Positions 1 through 6,514 of a stretch of 10,247 nt of DNA are shown here, piece after piece. The number at the start of each line of letters is the position of its first letter. Positions within the stretch are counted from its first letter, which is position 1. Source of the stretch: Chloroflexota bacterium (GTDB taxonomy: Bacteria > Chloroflexota > Anaerolineae > DTPP01); assembly GCA_012514615.1 (NCBI GenBank), contig JAAYZY010000404.1, positions 1-10,247 on the forward strand, given 5' to 3'. Both the position numbers and the translations under genes were made by a program. The notes under the pieces are model-generated. The model saw only the letters and a program-made list of their open reading frames with translations, ran no database searches and was not told the origin of the DNA.

Positions 1-1325
1 CGCTGGCCACACACCTGGAGGCGCTGGCCGACTGCCCAGTGCGCTTCGTCTTGGGTGAACACCCGCTGTCGCTGCTGGAGACCGACATCGTCTTCGTCAG
101 CCCCGGCGTGCCAAGGGAGATCCCGCTACTGCAAGAGGCGCAGCGCCGGGGCATCCCCCTGAGCACCGAGACCCGCCTGGTCTGTCAGCAGGCTGCCGGC
201 ATGGTGATCGGCATCACCGGCTCCAGCGGAAAGACCACCACCACAGCCCTGGTGGGCCGCATGCTGGAGGAGGCCGGAGACCGAACCTGGGTCGGTGGGA
301 ACATCGGGCGTCCCCTGGTGGGACATCTGGGGGAGATGGCGCTGGGCGACCGCGTGGTGCTGGAGCTTTCTAGCTTTCAACTGGAGTATTTCCCCCCGCT
401 CCAGGGTACCGTGGGCGACGCGGTGGCTCGGGTGGGATCGCCCGAGGGGGTGAGCTTGGCCGTGGCTGCCATCCTGAACATCACGCCTAACCACTTGGAC
501 CGACACGCCAGCATGGAGGCGTACATCCAGGCCAAGCAGAACATCTACCGCTACCGGCAGGGGGGCGCGGTGGTCCTTTCGGCCGACGACCCCCACACCC
601 GACGCATGGCACAGGACTTGCAGGAATCCGGCCAGGCGCCGCTCCTGTTCAGCCGGGAGCCGTCCAAGGTGCACCAGGGGACCTGTCTGAACGGAGGGTG
701 GGTGACCCTGCGGGCAACGGACGGGGAGCAGCCGGTCTGCCCAGTAGAGCGGATCGGTCTGCGAGGGGAGCACAACTTGGATAACGTGCTGGCGGCCTGC
801 GCCATCGCCGCCGCCGCAGGGGCCGCGCCGCAGGCCATGGCCCAGGCCATCGCCGCCTTCCCCGGGGTGCCGCACCGCTTGGAGCTGGTGCGGGAGCGGC
901 GTGGGGTGCGCTGGTACAACGACTCCATCGCCACCAGCCCGGAGCGGGCCCTGGCTGCCTTGCGGTCGTTCCATGAGCCGATCGTGCTTCTGGCCGGTGG
1001 GCGAGACAAGCACCTGCCCTGGGAAGCGCTGGCCACCCTGGCCTGGCAGCGGGTGCGCCACCTGATTCTCTTCGGGGAGGCCGCGGAGCTCATCGCCGCG
1101 GTGATGCGCCAGGTGGTTGAGCAAGAGCCGGCGCTGGCGGCCAGCGGTCTGACGCTTCACCGCTGCCCGGGGCTGGCGGAGGCGGTGCAGCGTGCCAACC
1201 AGGTGGCGCGGGCTGGCGACGTAGTACTGCTTTCGCCTGGGGGCACCAGCTTCGATGCCTACGGCAACTTCGAAGAACGGGGCCAGCACTTCCGGACGCT
1301 GGTGAACGGGTTGAGCCAAGGATAG
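1..1325 (+). CDS. murD: UDP-N-acetylmuramoyl-L-alanine--D-glutamate ligase, 5' end missing
   Basis: MurD is a cytoplasmic ATP-dependent Mur ligase that adds D-glutamate to UDP-MurNAc-L-Ala. The frame is open to the window edge (first full codon at 3), so the true start lies upstream and the N-terminal UDP-binding domain is cut. The GTG at 39 is only an internal valine. Counting from that codon, SPGVP is at 21-25, the ATP loop GITGSSGKTTTT at 58-69, GGNIG at 86-90, ELSSFQLE at 109-116, NITPNHLDRH at 147-156, the likely carbamoylated lysine at 166, NDSIATSPE at 294-302, GGRDK at 320-324, and the C-terminal SPGGTSFDAY and NFEERG at 399-415. Between SSFQLE and ILNIT there are about 28 residues, against about 12 in E. 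coli MurD, so a loop seems to be inserted. The stop at 1323-1325 is 2 bases before ftsW. The identification is secure. Confidence 0.97.
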   Translation, partial: LATHLEALADCPVRFVLGEHPLSLLETDIVFVSPGVPREIPLLQEAQRRGIPLSTETRLVCQQAAGMVIGITGSSGKTTTTALVGRMLEEAGDRTWVGGNIGRPLVGHLGEMALGDRVVLELSSFQLEYFPPLQGTVGDAVARVGSPEGVSLAVAAILNITPNHLDRHASMEAYIQAKQNIYRYRQGGAVVLSADDPHTRRMAQDLQESGQAPLLFSREPSKVHQGTCLNGGWVTLRATDGEQPVCPVERIGLRGEHNLDNVLAACAIAAAAGAAPQAMAQAIAAFPGVPHRLELVRERRGVRWYNDSIATSPERALAALRSFHEPIVLLAGGRDKHLPWEALATLAWQRVRHLILFGEAAELIAAVMRQVVEQEPALAASGLTLHRCPGLAEAVQRANQVARAGDVVLLSPGGTSFDAYGNFEERGQHFRTLVNGLSQG

Positions 1326-1327
1326 CG

Positions 1328-2479
1328 ATGCAGATGGGCAGAGGCAGGCAATGGTTCCAGTTTGATCAGCAGTTGATGCTGGCCGTGGGCGGGCTGTTGG
1401 CCATCGGCTTGGTATCGGTGTACAGCGCCACCTACCGCCAGACCAACTTCTTCATCAACCAGATCATCTGGATCGGCATCGGCTTGGTGGGCATGCTGAT
1501 CATGGCCCGCATCGACTACCACGCCTGGCACCGTCGGTCGGTGCTGCTGCTGGTCGCGGCCCTGTTGGGCCTCGGCGCCACGCTGATCTTGGGGCAGGTG
1601 AGCTTCGGGGCCACCCGTTCGCTGCTGGGGCGCAGCGTCCAGCCGTCGGAGTTCTGCAAGCTGGCGGTGGTCATCTACGTGGCCGACTGGCTGCGCTCTC
1701 GGGGCAAGCAGATCCGCCAGGTGAGCTACGGGTTGGTGCCGTTTGCCGTGATCCTGGGTGTGGTTGGCGGGCTGATCCTGCAGCAACCCGACATCAGCAC
1801 CACCATCGTCGTCCTGGTGACCGCCGGCGCCATGTTCTTCATTGCAGGGGCTGAGATGGGGCAGGTCCTGGCGGCGTCGGTCATCGGCGGGGCGACCCTG
1901 AGCCTCTTCGCCTGGCAGTCGACGCACGGCCGCGGACGCATCGACCTGTTCCTAGACATCCTGCAGAACCCGCTGTCCATCGGGCCGGACCAGCCCCGCT
2001 ACGTCCTGGCGGCGCTGCGCAGCGGCCGGCTGTTTGGCACAGGCTTGGGCCAGGGCGAATACAAGATCATCCTGGAGCCAGCCCACACCGACCTGATCCT
2101 GGGCGTCATCGGCGAGGAGATGGGACTCCTGGGTACCCTGGCCGTGACCCTGCTGATCGTCTGGTTCGCCTCCCGCGCTTTCCGCATCGCCTTCCGGGCG
2201 CCCGACAGCTTGGGCATGCTCATGGCGGCGGGCGTGGGAACGCTGATCACCTTGCAGTCGGTGATTCACATCGGGGTCATCACAGCCTCCATGCCGCCCA
2301 CGGGGCTGCCCCTGCCCTTCGTGAGCTACGGCGGTTCGAGCATGGTGGTGAGCCTGACCTCAGTAGGGTTGCTGACTAGCGTTTGGCGCGCCTGTGTGGC
2401 GAAAGGGACGTTGCATGCGGATGATGGTGGCCGGTGGTGGGACTGGCGGGCACGTCTATCCGGCGCTGGCAGTGATTGA
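1328..2479 (+). CDS. ftsW: Septal SEDS peptidoglycan glycosyltransferase FtsW
   Basis: FtsW is a polytopic inner-membrane SEDS protein that polymerises lipid II at the septum with its partner class B PBP. The 383-residue product starts with a short cytoplasmic tail and the first membrane segment at about 17-34 (ending VYSA). It carries QPSEFCK at 105-111, a QPD motif at 153-155, the conserved loop around GTGLGQGEY at 237-245, AHTD at 252-255, EE at 263-264 and LPLPFVSYGGSS at 328-338. Asp255 aligns with the catalytic Asp297 of E. coli FtsW. Three spots depart from the usual consensus: RS instead of RW after GAT (about 95-98), QPDISTT instead of QPDxGT, and LEPAHTD instead of LPEAHTD. FtsW rather than RodA is chosen because it sits between murD and murG. 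AAGGA at 1318-1322 lies 5 bases before the ATG. The last 21 codons overlap murG in another frame. Confidence 0.95.
   Translation: MQMGRGRQWFQFDQQLMLAVGGLLAIGLVSVYSATYRQTNFFINQIIWIGIGLVGMLIMARIDYHAWHRRSVLLLVAALLGLGATLILGQVSFGATRSLLGRSVQPSEFCKLAVVIYVADWLRSRGKQIRQVSYGLVPFAVILGVVGGLILQQPDISTTIVVLVTAGAMFFIAGAEMGQVLAASVIGGATLSLFAWQSTHGRGRIDLFLDILQNPLSIGPDQPRYVLAALRSGRLFGTGLGQGEYKIILEPAHTDLILGVIGEEMGLLGTLAVTLLIVWFASRAFRIAFRAPDSLGMLMAAGVGTLITLQSVIHIGVITASMPPTGLPLPFVSYGGSSMVVSLTSVGLLTSVWRACVAKGTLHADDGGRWWDWRARLSGAGSD
2402..2408 (+). promoter_or_regulatory. Ribosome-binding site deciding the murG start
   Basis: AAAGGGA lies 6 bases before the ATG at 2415, inside the end of ftsW. It supports the ATG at 2415 over the in-frame GTG at 2394. 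Starting at 2415 also gives an N-terminus (MRMMVAGGGTGGH) that matches other MurG proteins, where the glycine loop begins within the first ten or so residues. Confidence 0.7.
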
Positions 2480-3527
2480 AGAACTGCTGGCGTCGGAAGC
2501 CCTGGCCAGCAGCGACATCTGCTACCTGGGCAGCCCGGCGGGGATAGAGCTTGAGCTGGCCGGCAAGGCCGGTCTGCGCGTGGAGACGGTGCAGAGCGGC
2601 CAGGTGCGCGGCAAAGCCCCCTGGCAGGCGGCGGCCAGTCTGTGGCGCATGGGGCAAGGCATCACGCAGGCCCGGGCCATCATTCGGGAAGCCCGGCCAG
2701 ACGTGGCCTTGGTGACCGGCGGGTACGTCGGTGTGCCTGCGGCCCTGGCGGCCCGCTCGCTGTGGGTACCGGTGGTCATCTACCTGCCAGACCTGGAGCC
2801 GGGGTTGGCGGTGCGGGCGCTGAGCCGCTTGGTGCAGCGAGTGGCCGTCACCACCGACGAGGTGCGGCGGTTCTTCCCGGCGGCCAAGACGGTGGTCACC
2901 GGCTACCCGGTGCGCCGGGCCATTCGCACGGCCCAGCGAGCCGAGGCTCGCCAGCGCTTGTGGCTGAGCGACGGCCGCCCCACCCTGCTGGTCACCGGCG
3001 GCAGCCGCGGGGCCCGCAGCATCAACCAGGCGGTCACAGCGGCCGCCGAGGAGGCCCTGGCGAGCTGGCAGGTGGTGCACATCACCGGGCCGCTGGACTA
3101 CGAGACGGTATTGGCGGCGCGCAGCGCCTTGCCCGCGGAGGCGCAGGCCCGCTACCAAGTGCGGGAATACCTCCACGAGATGGAGTGGGCGCTGGCCGCG
3201 GCCGACCTGGTGGTAGCCCGGGCTGGGGCATCGGTGTTGGGAGAGCTGCCGGTGCGAGGGTTGCCGGCCATCCTGGTGCCCTATCCCTACGCTGGGCAGC
3301 ACCAAGAGGCCAACGCCGCCCACCTAGTGAGCCGAGGCGCGGCCCTGCGGGTGGCCGACGCCCAGCTCGGGGCCGAACTGCCGGGCTTGCTGCGCACCCT
3401 GGCCGAAGACCCTGCCCGCCTGCGGGAGATGGGACGCCGAGCCGCCGACCTGGCCCGGCCCGACGCCGCAGCCCAACTGGCCGCGCAGCTGCGCCAACTG
3501 GCGCTGGCCACGCCTTGGGGACGATGA
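2415..3527 (+). CDS. murG: Undecaprenyldiphospho-muramoylpentapeptide beta-N-acetylglucosaminyltransferase
   Basis: MurG is a peripheral membrane GT-B glycosyltransferase (family GT28) that transfers GlcNAc from UDP-GlcNAc to lipid I, giving lipid II. The 370-residue product has the N-terminal glycine loop GGGTGGH at 7-13, TGGYVGVP at 101-108, the second glycine loop TGGSRGARSIN at 194-204, the donor-binding region ARAGASVLGE at 268-277, and the HQEANA motif at 296-301. The length is normal for the family (about 350-370). The family motif HEQN is replaced by YLPD at 123-126, within YLPDLEPG, although the remaining core motifs are intact. I recall this variant from Chloroflexota MurG, so it may mark the lineage rather than a loss of function. 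The gene begins 65 bases inside ftsW and ends 1 base before the next start, so it is probably translated in coupled fashion. Confidence 0.95.
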   Translation: MRMMVAGGGTGGHVYPALAVIEELLASEALASSDICYLGSPAGIELELAGKAGLRVETVQSGQVRGKAPWQAAASLWRMGQGITQARAIIREARPDVALVTGGYVGVPAALAARSLWVPVVIYLPDLEPGLAVRALSRLVQRVAVTTDEVRRFFPAAKTVVTGYPVRRAIRTAQRAEARQRLWLSDGRPTLLVTGGSRGARSINQAVTAAAEEALASWQVVHITGPLDYETVLAARSALPAEAQARYQVREYLHEMEWALAAADLVVARAGASVLGELPVRGLPAILVPYPYAGQHQEANAAHLVSRGAALRVADAQLGAELPGLLRTLAEDPARLREMGRRAADLARPDAAAQLAAQLRQLALATPWGR

Positions 3528-3528
3528 G

Positions 3529-4218
3529 ATGGGGATCATCACGATTGACTATGACACGTTGATCCTGGTGTCGGTGCTCATGTTCGCCGCCATCGGGTTC
3601 TTCCGCGGCTGGTTGCGCGAAGGCGTGACCACCGTGGTTCTTCTGCTGCTGGTGGCCCTGCTGGTCAAGCCGGACCTGGCAGTGCCCATCATCGGCTACC
3701 TGAGCAAGCTGCTGAAGATCATCGTTTCGTTCCTGAGCGGCGGCCTGAGCCTGGACCTGGACGCCATCCTGAAGGCTTACAAGGAAGCGCCAGACATCTT
3801 CAACCCAGACAACCCCTATCAGTTCCTGCTGTGGGTGCTGGTCTTGGGCGTCGCCGGCTCGTACCTGGGCGGCCGTCTCATCATGTCGGGGGTGAACGCA
3901 TTGACGCCCCTGAGCCACCTGTTAGGGGGCCTGCTGGGGGCGTTCAACGGCTTCATCGTCATCTCGCTGGTCAAGGAATACCTGCTCCGATACGTTCAGA
4001 GCCCCGGTCAGCCGGCCGCTCAGGTGTCGGCCCTGTCTGCCCAAGGACTCAAAGCCAACGAAGTGGCCATCGCTGTGGGCGGCGCTTCGGCTACCGCCTC
4101 TGCTCAAGGGGCCGGCAATGTGAACAGTTACGGGCTCTACGCTGCCATCTTCCTGGGGCTGATCCTGGGAGCGCTCATCTTGGGCAAGGTAGCCAACTGG
4201 GATATGGGGAAACGATGA
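3529..4218 (+). CDS. CvpA-like multi-pass membrane protein, function unknown
   Basis: I cannot assign a specific function. The 229-residue product is strongly hydrophobic, with likely membrane segments at about 9-24, 33-47, 51-69 (weaker), 98-118, 128-149 and 202-221. The N-terminal stretch containing GFFRGWLRE at 23-31, and the later LGGLLGAFNGF at 132-142, resemble the CvpA (colicin V production) family pattern of a G-x-x-RG segment followed by a glycine-rich helix near 'LLGxxxG'. Residues about 157-200 form an Ala/Ser/Gly/Gln-rich, low-complexity linker before a final membrane helix, which CvpA does not usually have. The start is ATG 3529, with GGGGA at 3517-3521 seven bases upstream and murG ending 1 base before. 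Its stop overlaps the murC start (ATGA). Position within the operon suggests a role in envelope growth or division, but this is inference. The CvpA assignment is by motif impression only. Confidence 0.85.
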   Translation: MGIITIDYDTLILVSVLMFAAIGFFRGWLREGVTTVVLLLLVALLVKPDLAVPIIGYLSKLLKIIVSFLSGGLSLDLDAILKAYKEAPDIFNPDNPYQFLLWVLVLGVAGSYLGGRLIMSGVNALTPLSHLLGGLLGAFNGFIVISLVKEYLLRYVQSPGQPAAQVSALSAQGLKANEVAIAVGGASATASAQGAGNVNSYGLYAAIFLGLILGALILGKVANWDMGKR

Positions 4219-5588
4219 TTCCTTCACGCGTGCATCTGGTCGGCATCGGCGGGATCGGGCTTTCGGGGATTGCCCGCATCCTGCTGGCGCGCGGCCATGC
4301 CGTGTCTGGCTCCGACATGCAGCCGTCTCTCCTGCTGGCAGCGCTGACGGCGGAGGGGGCGCAGGTACACGTCGGCCACAGAGCCGAGAACCTGGGCTCA
4401 GCCGAGATGGTCATCATCTCGTCGGCCATCCCACCTCAGAACCCCGAAGTGCAGGAAGCTCGCCGGCGGGGGCTGCCGGTACTGAAGCGAGGGGAGGTGC
4501 TTGGCGACCTCATCGGCCCACGGCGCACGGTAGCCGTGGCCGGCACGCACGGCAAGACCACCACCACCGGCATGATCGCCCAGGTGTTGGAGGCAGCCGG
4601 CCTGGCCCCCAGCTTCATCATCGGCGGCATTCCGGCCTCGCTGGGCACCAACGCCCGCCACGGTCACGGCGAGTGGTTCGTCATCGAGGCCGACGAGTAC
4701 GACCGTATGTTCTTGGGGCTGCGACCAGAGGTGGCCGTGGTCACCCACATGGAATGGGACCACCCGGACTGCTACCCCACCCCGGAGTCGCTGCAACAGG
4801 CGTTCGCCCAGTTCGTCCGCAGCGCGCCCAACCTCGTGGCGTGCGCCGACCAGGAGGCGGTGCGTCAGTTGGCCGGCGCCTGGCAAGGCCAGCAGTTCGT
4901 GCGCTATGGGCTCTCGGAGACGGCAGATCTGCGGGCGGTGGAGGTGGAGCAGGGCGGCCTGACTCAGCGCTTCAGCGTGCGGTGGCATGGCGAGCCGCTG
5001 GGTTGCTTCCATCTGCCCATGCCTGGGCAGCACAACGTCTGCAACGCTCTGGGGGCTCTGGCCGTGGCAGGGCATCTAGGTCTGCCGTGGCGCGTGGCGC
5101 GGCAGGCTCTGGCTGAGTTTCGCGGGGTGGCGCGCCGCTTGGAGCAGAAGGGCGCCGCCGCCGGCGTGACCGTGTTGGATGACTACGCCCACCACCCCAC
5201 CGAGATCAGGGCAGCCCTGAGCGCGCTGCGGGCGGCGTACCCTGGGCAGAGGGTGTGGGCGGTGTTCCAGCCGCACACCTTCAGCCGCACCCAGGCGTTC
5301 TTTCAGGAGTTTGCCGACAGCCTGGCCCTGGCAGACCAGGTTGTGGTACTGCCGGTCTACCCGGCTCGAGAGCAAGGCGACCCGCTGGCTGTGGGCCGCC
5401 GCCTGGCCCAGCAGGTGCCGGGCGGGGCAACCGTATTCGCTGCTTCCTTGGACGAAGCGGCCCGGTGGGTCGGCCAGCGCTTGGCCCCCGGCGATGTCTT
5501 GGTGACCTTGGGGGCCGGCGACGGCTTCCGCGTGGGCGAGATGGTGTTGCAGAGCCTGCGCCAGGCAGCAGAGGCAAGGGAGCCATGA
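4215..5588 (+). CDS. murC: UDP-N-acetylmuramate--L-alanine ligase
   Basis: MurC is the cytoplasmic ATP-dependent ligase that adds L-Ala to UDP-MurNAc, the first peptide step. The 457-residue product has the N-terminal nucleotide-sugar loop HLVGIGGIGLSGIA at 7-20, GSD at 32-34, ISSAIP at 68-73, the ATP loop AGTHGKTTTT at 109-118, FIIGGI at 134-139, EADEYD at 158-163, the GQHNVCNAL region at 271-279, RRLE at 307-310, DDYAHHPTE at 322-330, FQPHTFSRT at 351-359 and GAGD at 433-436. The length is normal. EADEYD is more usual in the recycling ligase Mpl, where canonical MurC has EADESD. The dcw position and the other motifs favour MurC. ATG 4215 was chosen because it overlaps the previous stop by 4 bases, has GGGGA at 4206-4210, and puts the Gly loop at the expected place. 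The frame stays open upstream to about 3831, but that part is out of frame with the membrane gene. Confidence 0.95.
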   Translation: MIPSRVHLVGIGGIGLSGIARILLARGHAVSGSDMQPSLLLAALTAEGAQVHVGHRAENLGSAEMVIISSAIPPQNPEVQEARRRGLPVLKRGEVLGDLIGPRRTVAVAGTHGKTTTTGMIAQVLEAAGLAPSFIIGGIPASLGTNARHGHGEWFVIEADEYDRMFLGLRPEVAVVTHMEWDHPDCYPTPESLQQAFAQFVRSAPNLVACADQEAVRQLAGAWQGQQFVRYGLSETADLRAVEVEQGGLTQRFSVRWHGEPLGCFHLPMPGQHNVCNALGALAVAGHLGLPWRVARQALAEFRGVARRLEQKGAAAGVTVLDDYAHHPTEIRAALSALRAAYPGQRVWAVFQPHTFSRTQAFFQEFADSLALADQVVVLPVYPAREQGDPLAVGRRLAQQVPGGATVFAASLDEAARWVGQRLAPGDVLVTLGAGDGFRVGEMVLQSLRQAAEAREP

Positions 5589-6514
5589 ACGACAAGCTGC
5601 GCGATCTGGCGGCCACCCTGGCCCAAGCAGGCCTGCCGGCCTTGGTCAACGAGCCTATGGCCCGACACACGTCGTTTCGCATCGGGGGCCCGGCCGACTT
5701 GTGGGTCCCAGCGCGCAGGCCGGCAGAGCTCCGGCTGGCAGTGGAAGCAGCCCGGACACAGGGTGTGCCGCTGACGGTGTTGGGCGGCGGCACCAACGTG
5801 CTGATCGCCGACCAAGGGGTGCGGGGTCTGGTCATCACCAACCGCAGCGCGGCTGGTGAACCGCAGCCCCACTCGGGAGAGCCTACCCTCTGGGAGGCAG
5901 ACTGCGGCATGCCCCTGGCCACGCTGGCTCGCTGGGCCATCGCCCACAGCCTGGCTGGCCTAGAATGGGCCGGGGGCATCCCCGGCACTCTGGGCGGGGC
6001 AGTCATCGGCAACGCCGGGGCGTTCGGGGGCGAAATGGCCCACCGACTGCGGGAGATCACCGTGCTGGAAGACAGCGGGGAGACCAGAGCGATCCCGGCC
6101 CAGGAGCTGGACCTGGGCTACCGCACCAGCGTGCTGAAACGTGCGGCGCGCCGGCCGATCTTGCTGACCGCGCGCCTGACCCTGCAGGCCGGCGTCTGGC
6201 AGGAACTGGAGGCGTTGGCCCAGGGCTATGCAGAGCGGCGGCGCGCCACCCAGCCGCCGGGCGCCAGCGCTGGGAGCATCTTCCGCAACCCGCCGCAGGG
6301 GCCAGCAGGTCGCTGGATCGACCAGGCCGGCCTGAAGGGTGAACGGATCGGCGACGCAGTGGTCTCACCGCTGCATGGCAACTACATCGTCAACGCTGGC
6401 GCCGCCAGCGCCGCCCAAGTGAAAGCGCTCATGGACAAGGTCCAAGAGTCAGTCTGGAAGCGCTTTGGGGTACTCTTGGAGCCGGAGATCGAGCTGCTGG
6501 GAGAGTGGAATTGA
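5585..6514 (+). CDS. murB: UDP-N-acetylenolpyruvoylglucosamine reductase
   Basis: MurB is a cytoplasmic FAD enzyme that uses NADPH to reduce UDP-GlcNAc-enolpyruvate to UDP-MurNAc, the substrate of MurC encoded just upstream. In the 309-residue product the FAD-binding part shows HTSFRIGGPAD at 28-38, GGGTNVLIAD at 67-76 and GIPGTLGGA at 131-139, followed by GNAGAFGGE at 142-150. The substrate part has GYRTS at 178-182, QPPGASAGSIFRNP at 223-236, the catalytic Ser at 231, GLKG at 249-252, and the catalytic Glu at 301 (EPEIELLG). The short spacing between YRTS and the AGS motif, and the length near 305, fit the type II form (B. subtilis-like) rather than the longer E. coli type. ATG 5585 overlaps the murC stop as ATGA, with AAGGGAG ending 2 bases upstream. 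The frame is open further upstream, but only as a murC shadow. Confidence 0.96.
   Translation: MNDKLRDLAATLAQAGLPALVNEPMARHTSFRIGGPADLWVPARRPAELRLAVEAARTQGVPLTVLGGGTNVLIADQGVRGLVITNRSAAGEPQPHSGEPTLWEADCGMPLATLARWAIAHSLAGLEWAGGIPGTLGGAVIGNAGAFGGEMAHRLREITVLEDSGETRAIPAQELDLGYRTSVLKRAARRPILLTARLTLQAGVWQELEALAQGYAERRRATQPPGASAGSIFRNPPQGPAGRWIDQAGLKGERIGDAVVSPLHGNYIVNAGAASAAQVKALMDKVQESVWKRFGVLLEPEIELLGEWN
6499..6503 (+). promoter_or_regulatory. Ribosome-binding site favouring a TTG start for ddl
   Basis: GGGAG at 6499-6503 is 7 bases from the TTG at 6511 but only 1 base from the in-frame GTG at 6505. This spacing, and the 4-base TTGA overlap with the murB stop, support TTG 6511 as the start. The resulting N-terminus, MTDKKLRVGVLFGG, looks like other Ddl proteins. 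Confidence 0.65.

Noticed and set aside
126..1319. 397-codon open frame on the minus strand opposite murD
   Set aside because: It is a His/Gln/Arg-rich shadow of a clearly real MurD, with no domain.
2394..2414. GTG 2394 as the murG start
   Set aside because: No good ribosome site at proper spacing, and it adds residues absent from MurG families; ATG 2415 fits both.
2642..3562. 306-codon + strand frame inside murG
   Set aside because: It is a Gly/Arg/Pro-rich out-of-frame shadow of MurG and lacks any family motif.
3831..4214. Upstream extension of the murC frame
   Set aside because: It is out of frame with the membrane protein gene. The MurC N-terminal loop follows directly after ATG 4215, which has a ribosome site and an ATGA overlap.
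5255..5584. Upstream extension of the murB frame
   Set aside because: It overlaps the conserved C-terminal domain of MurC out of frame, and is low-complexity Gly/Pro/Arg sequence.
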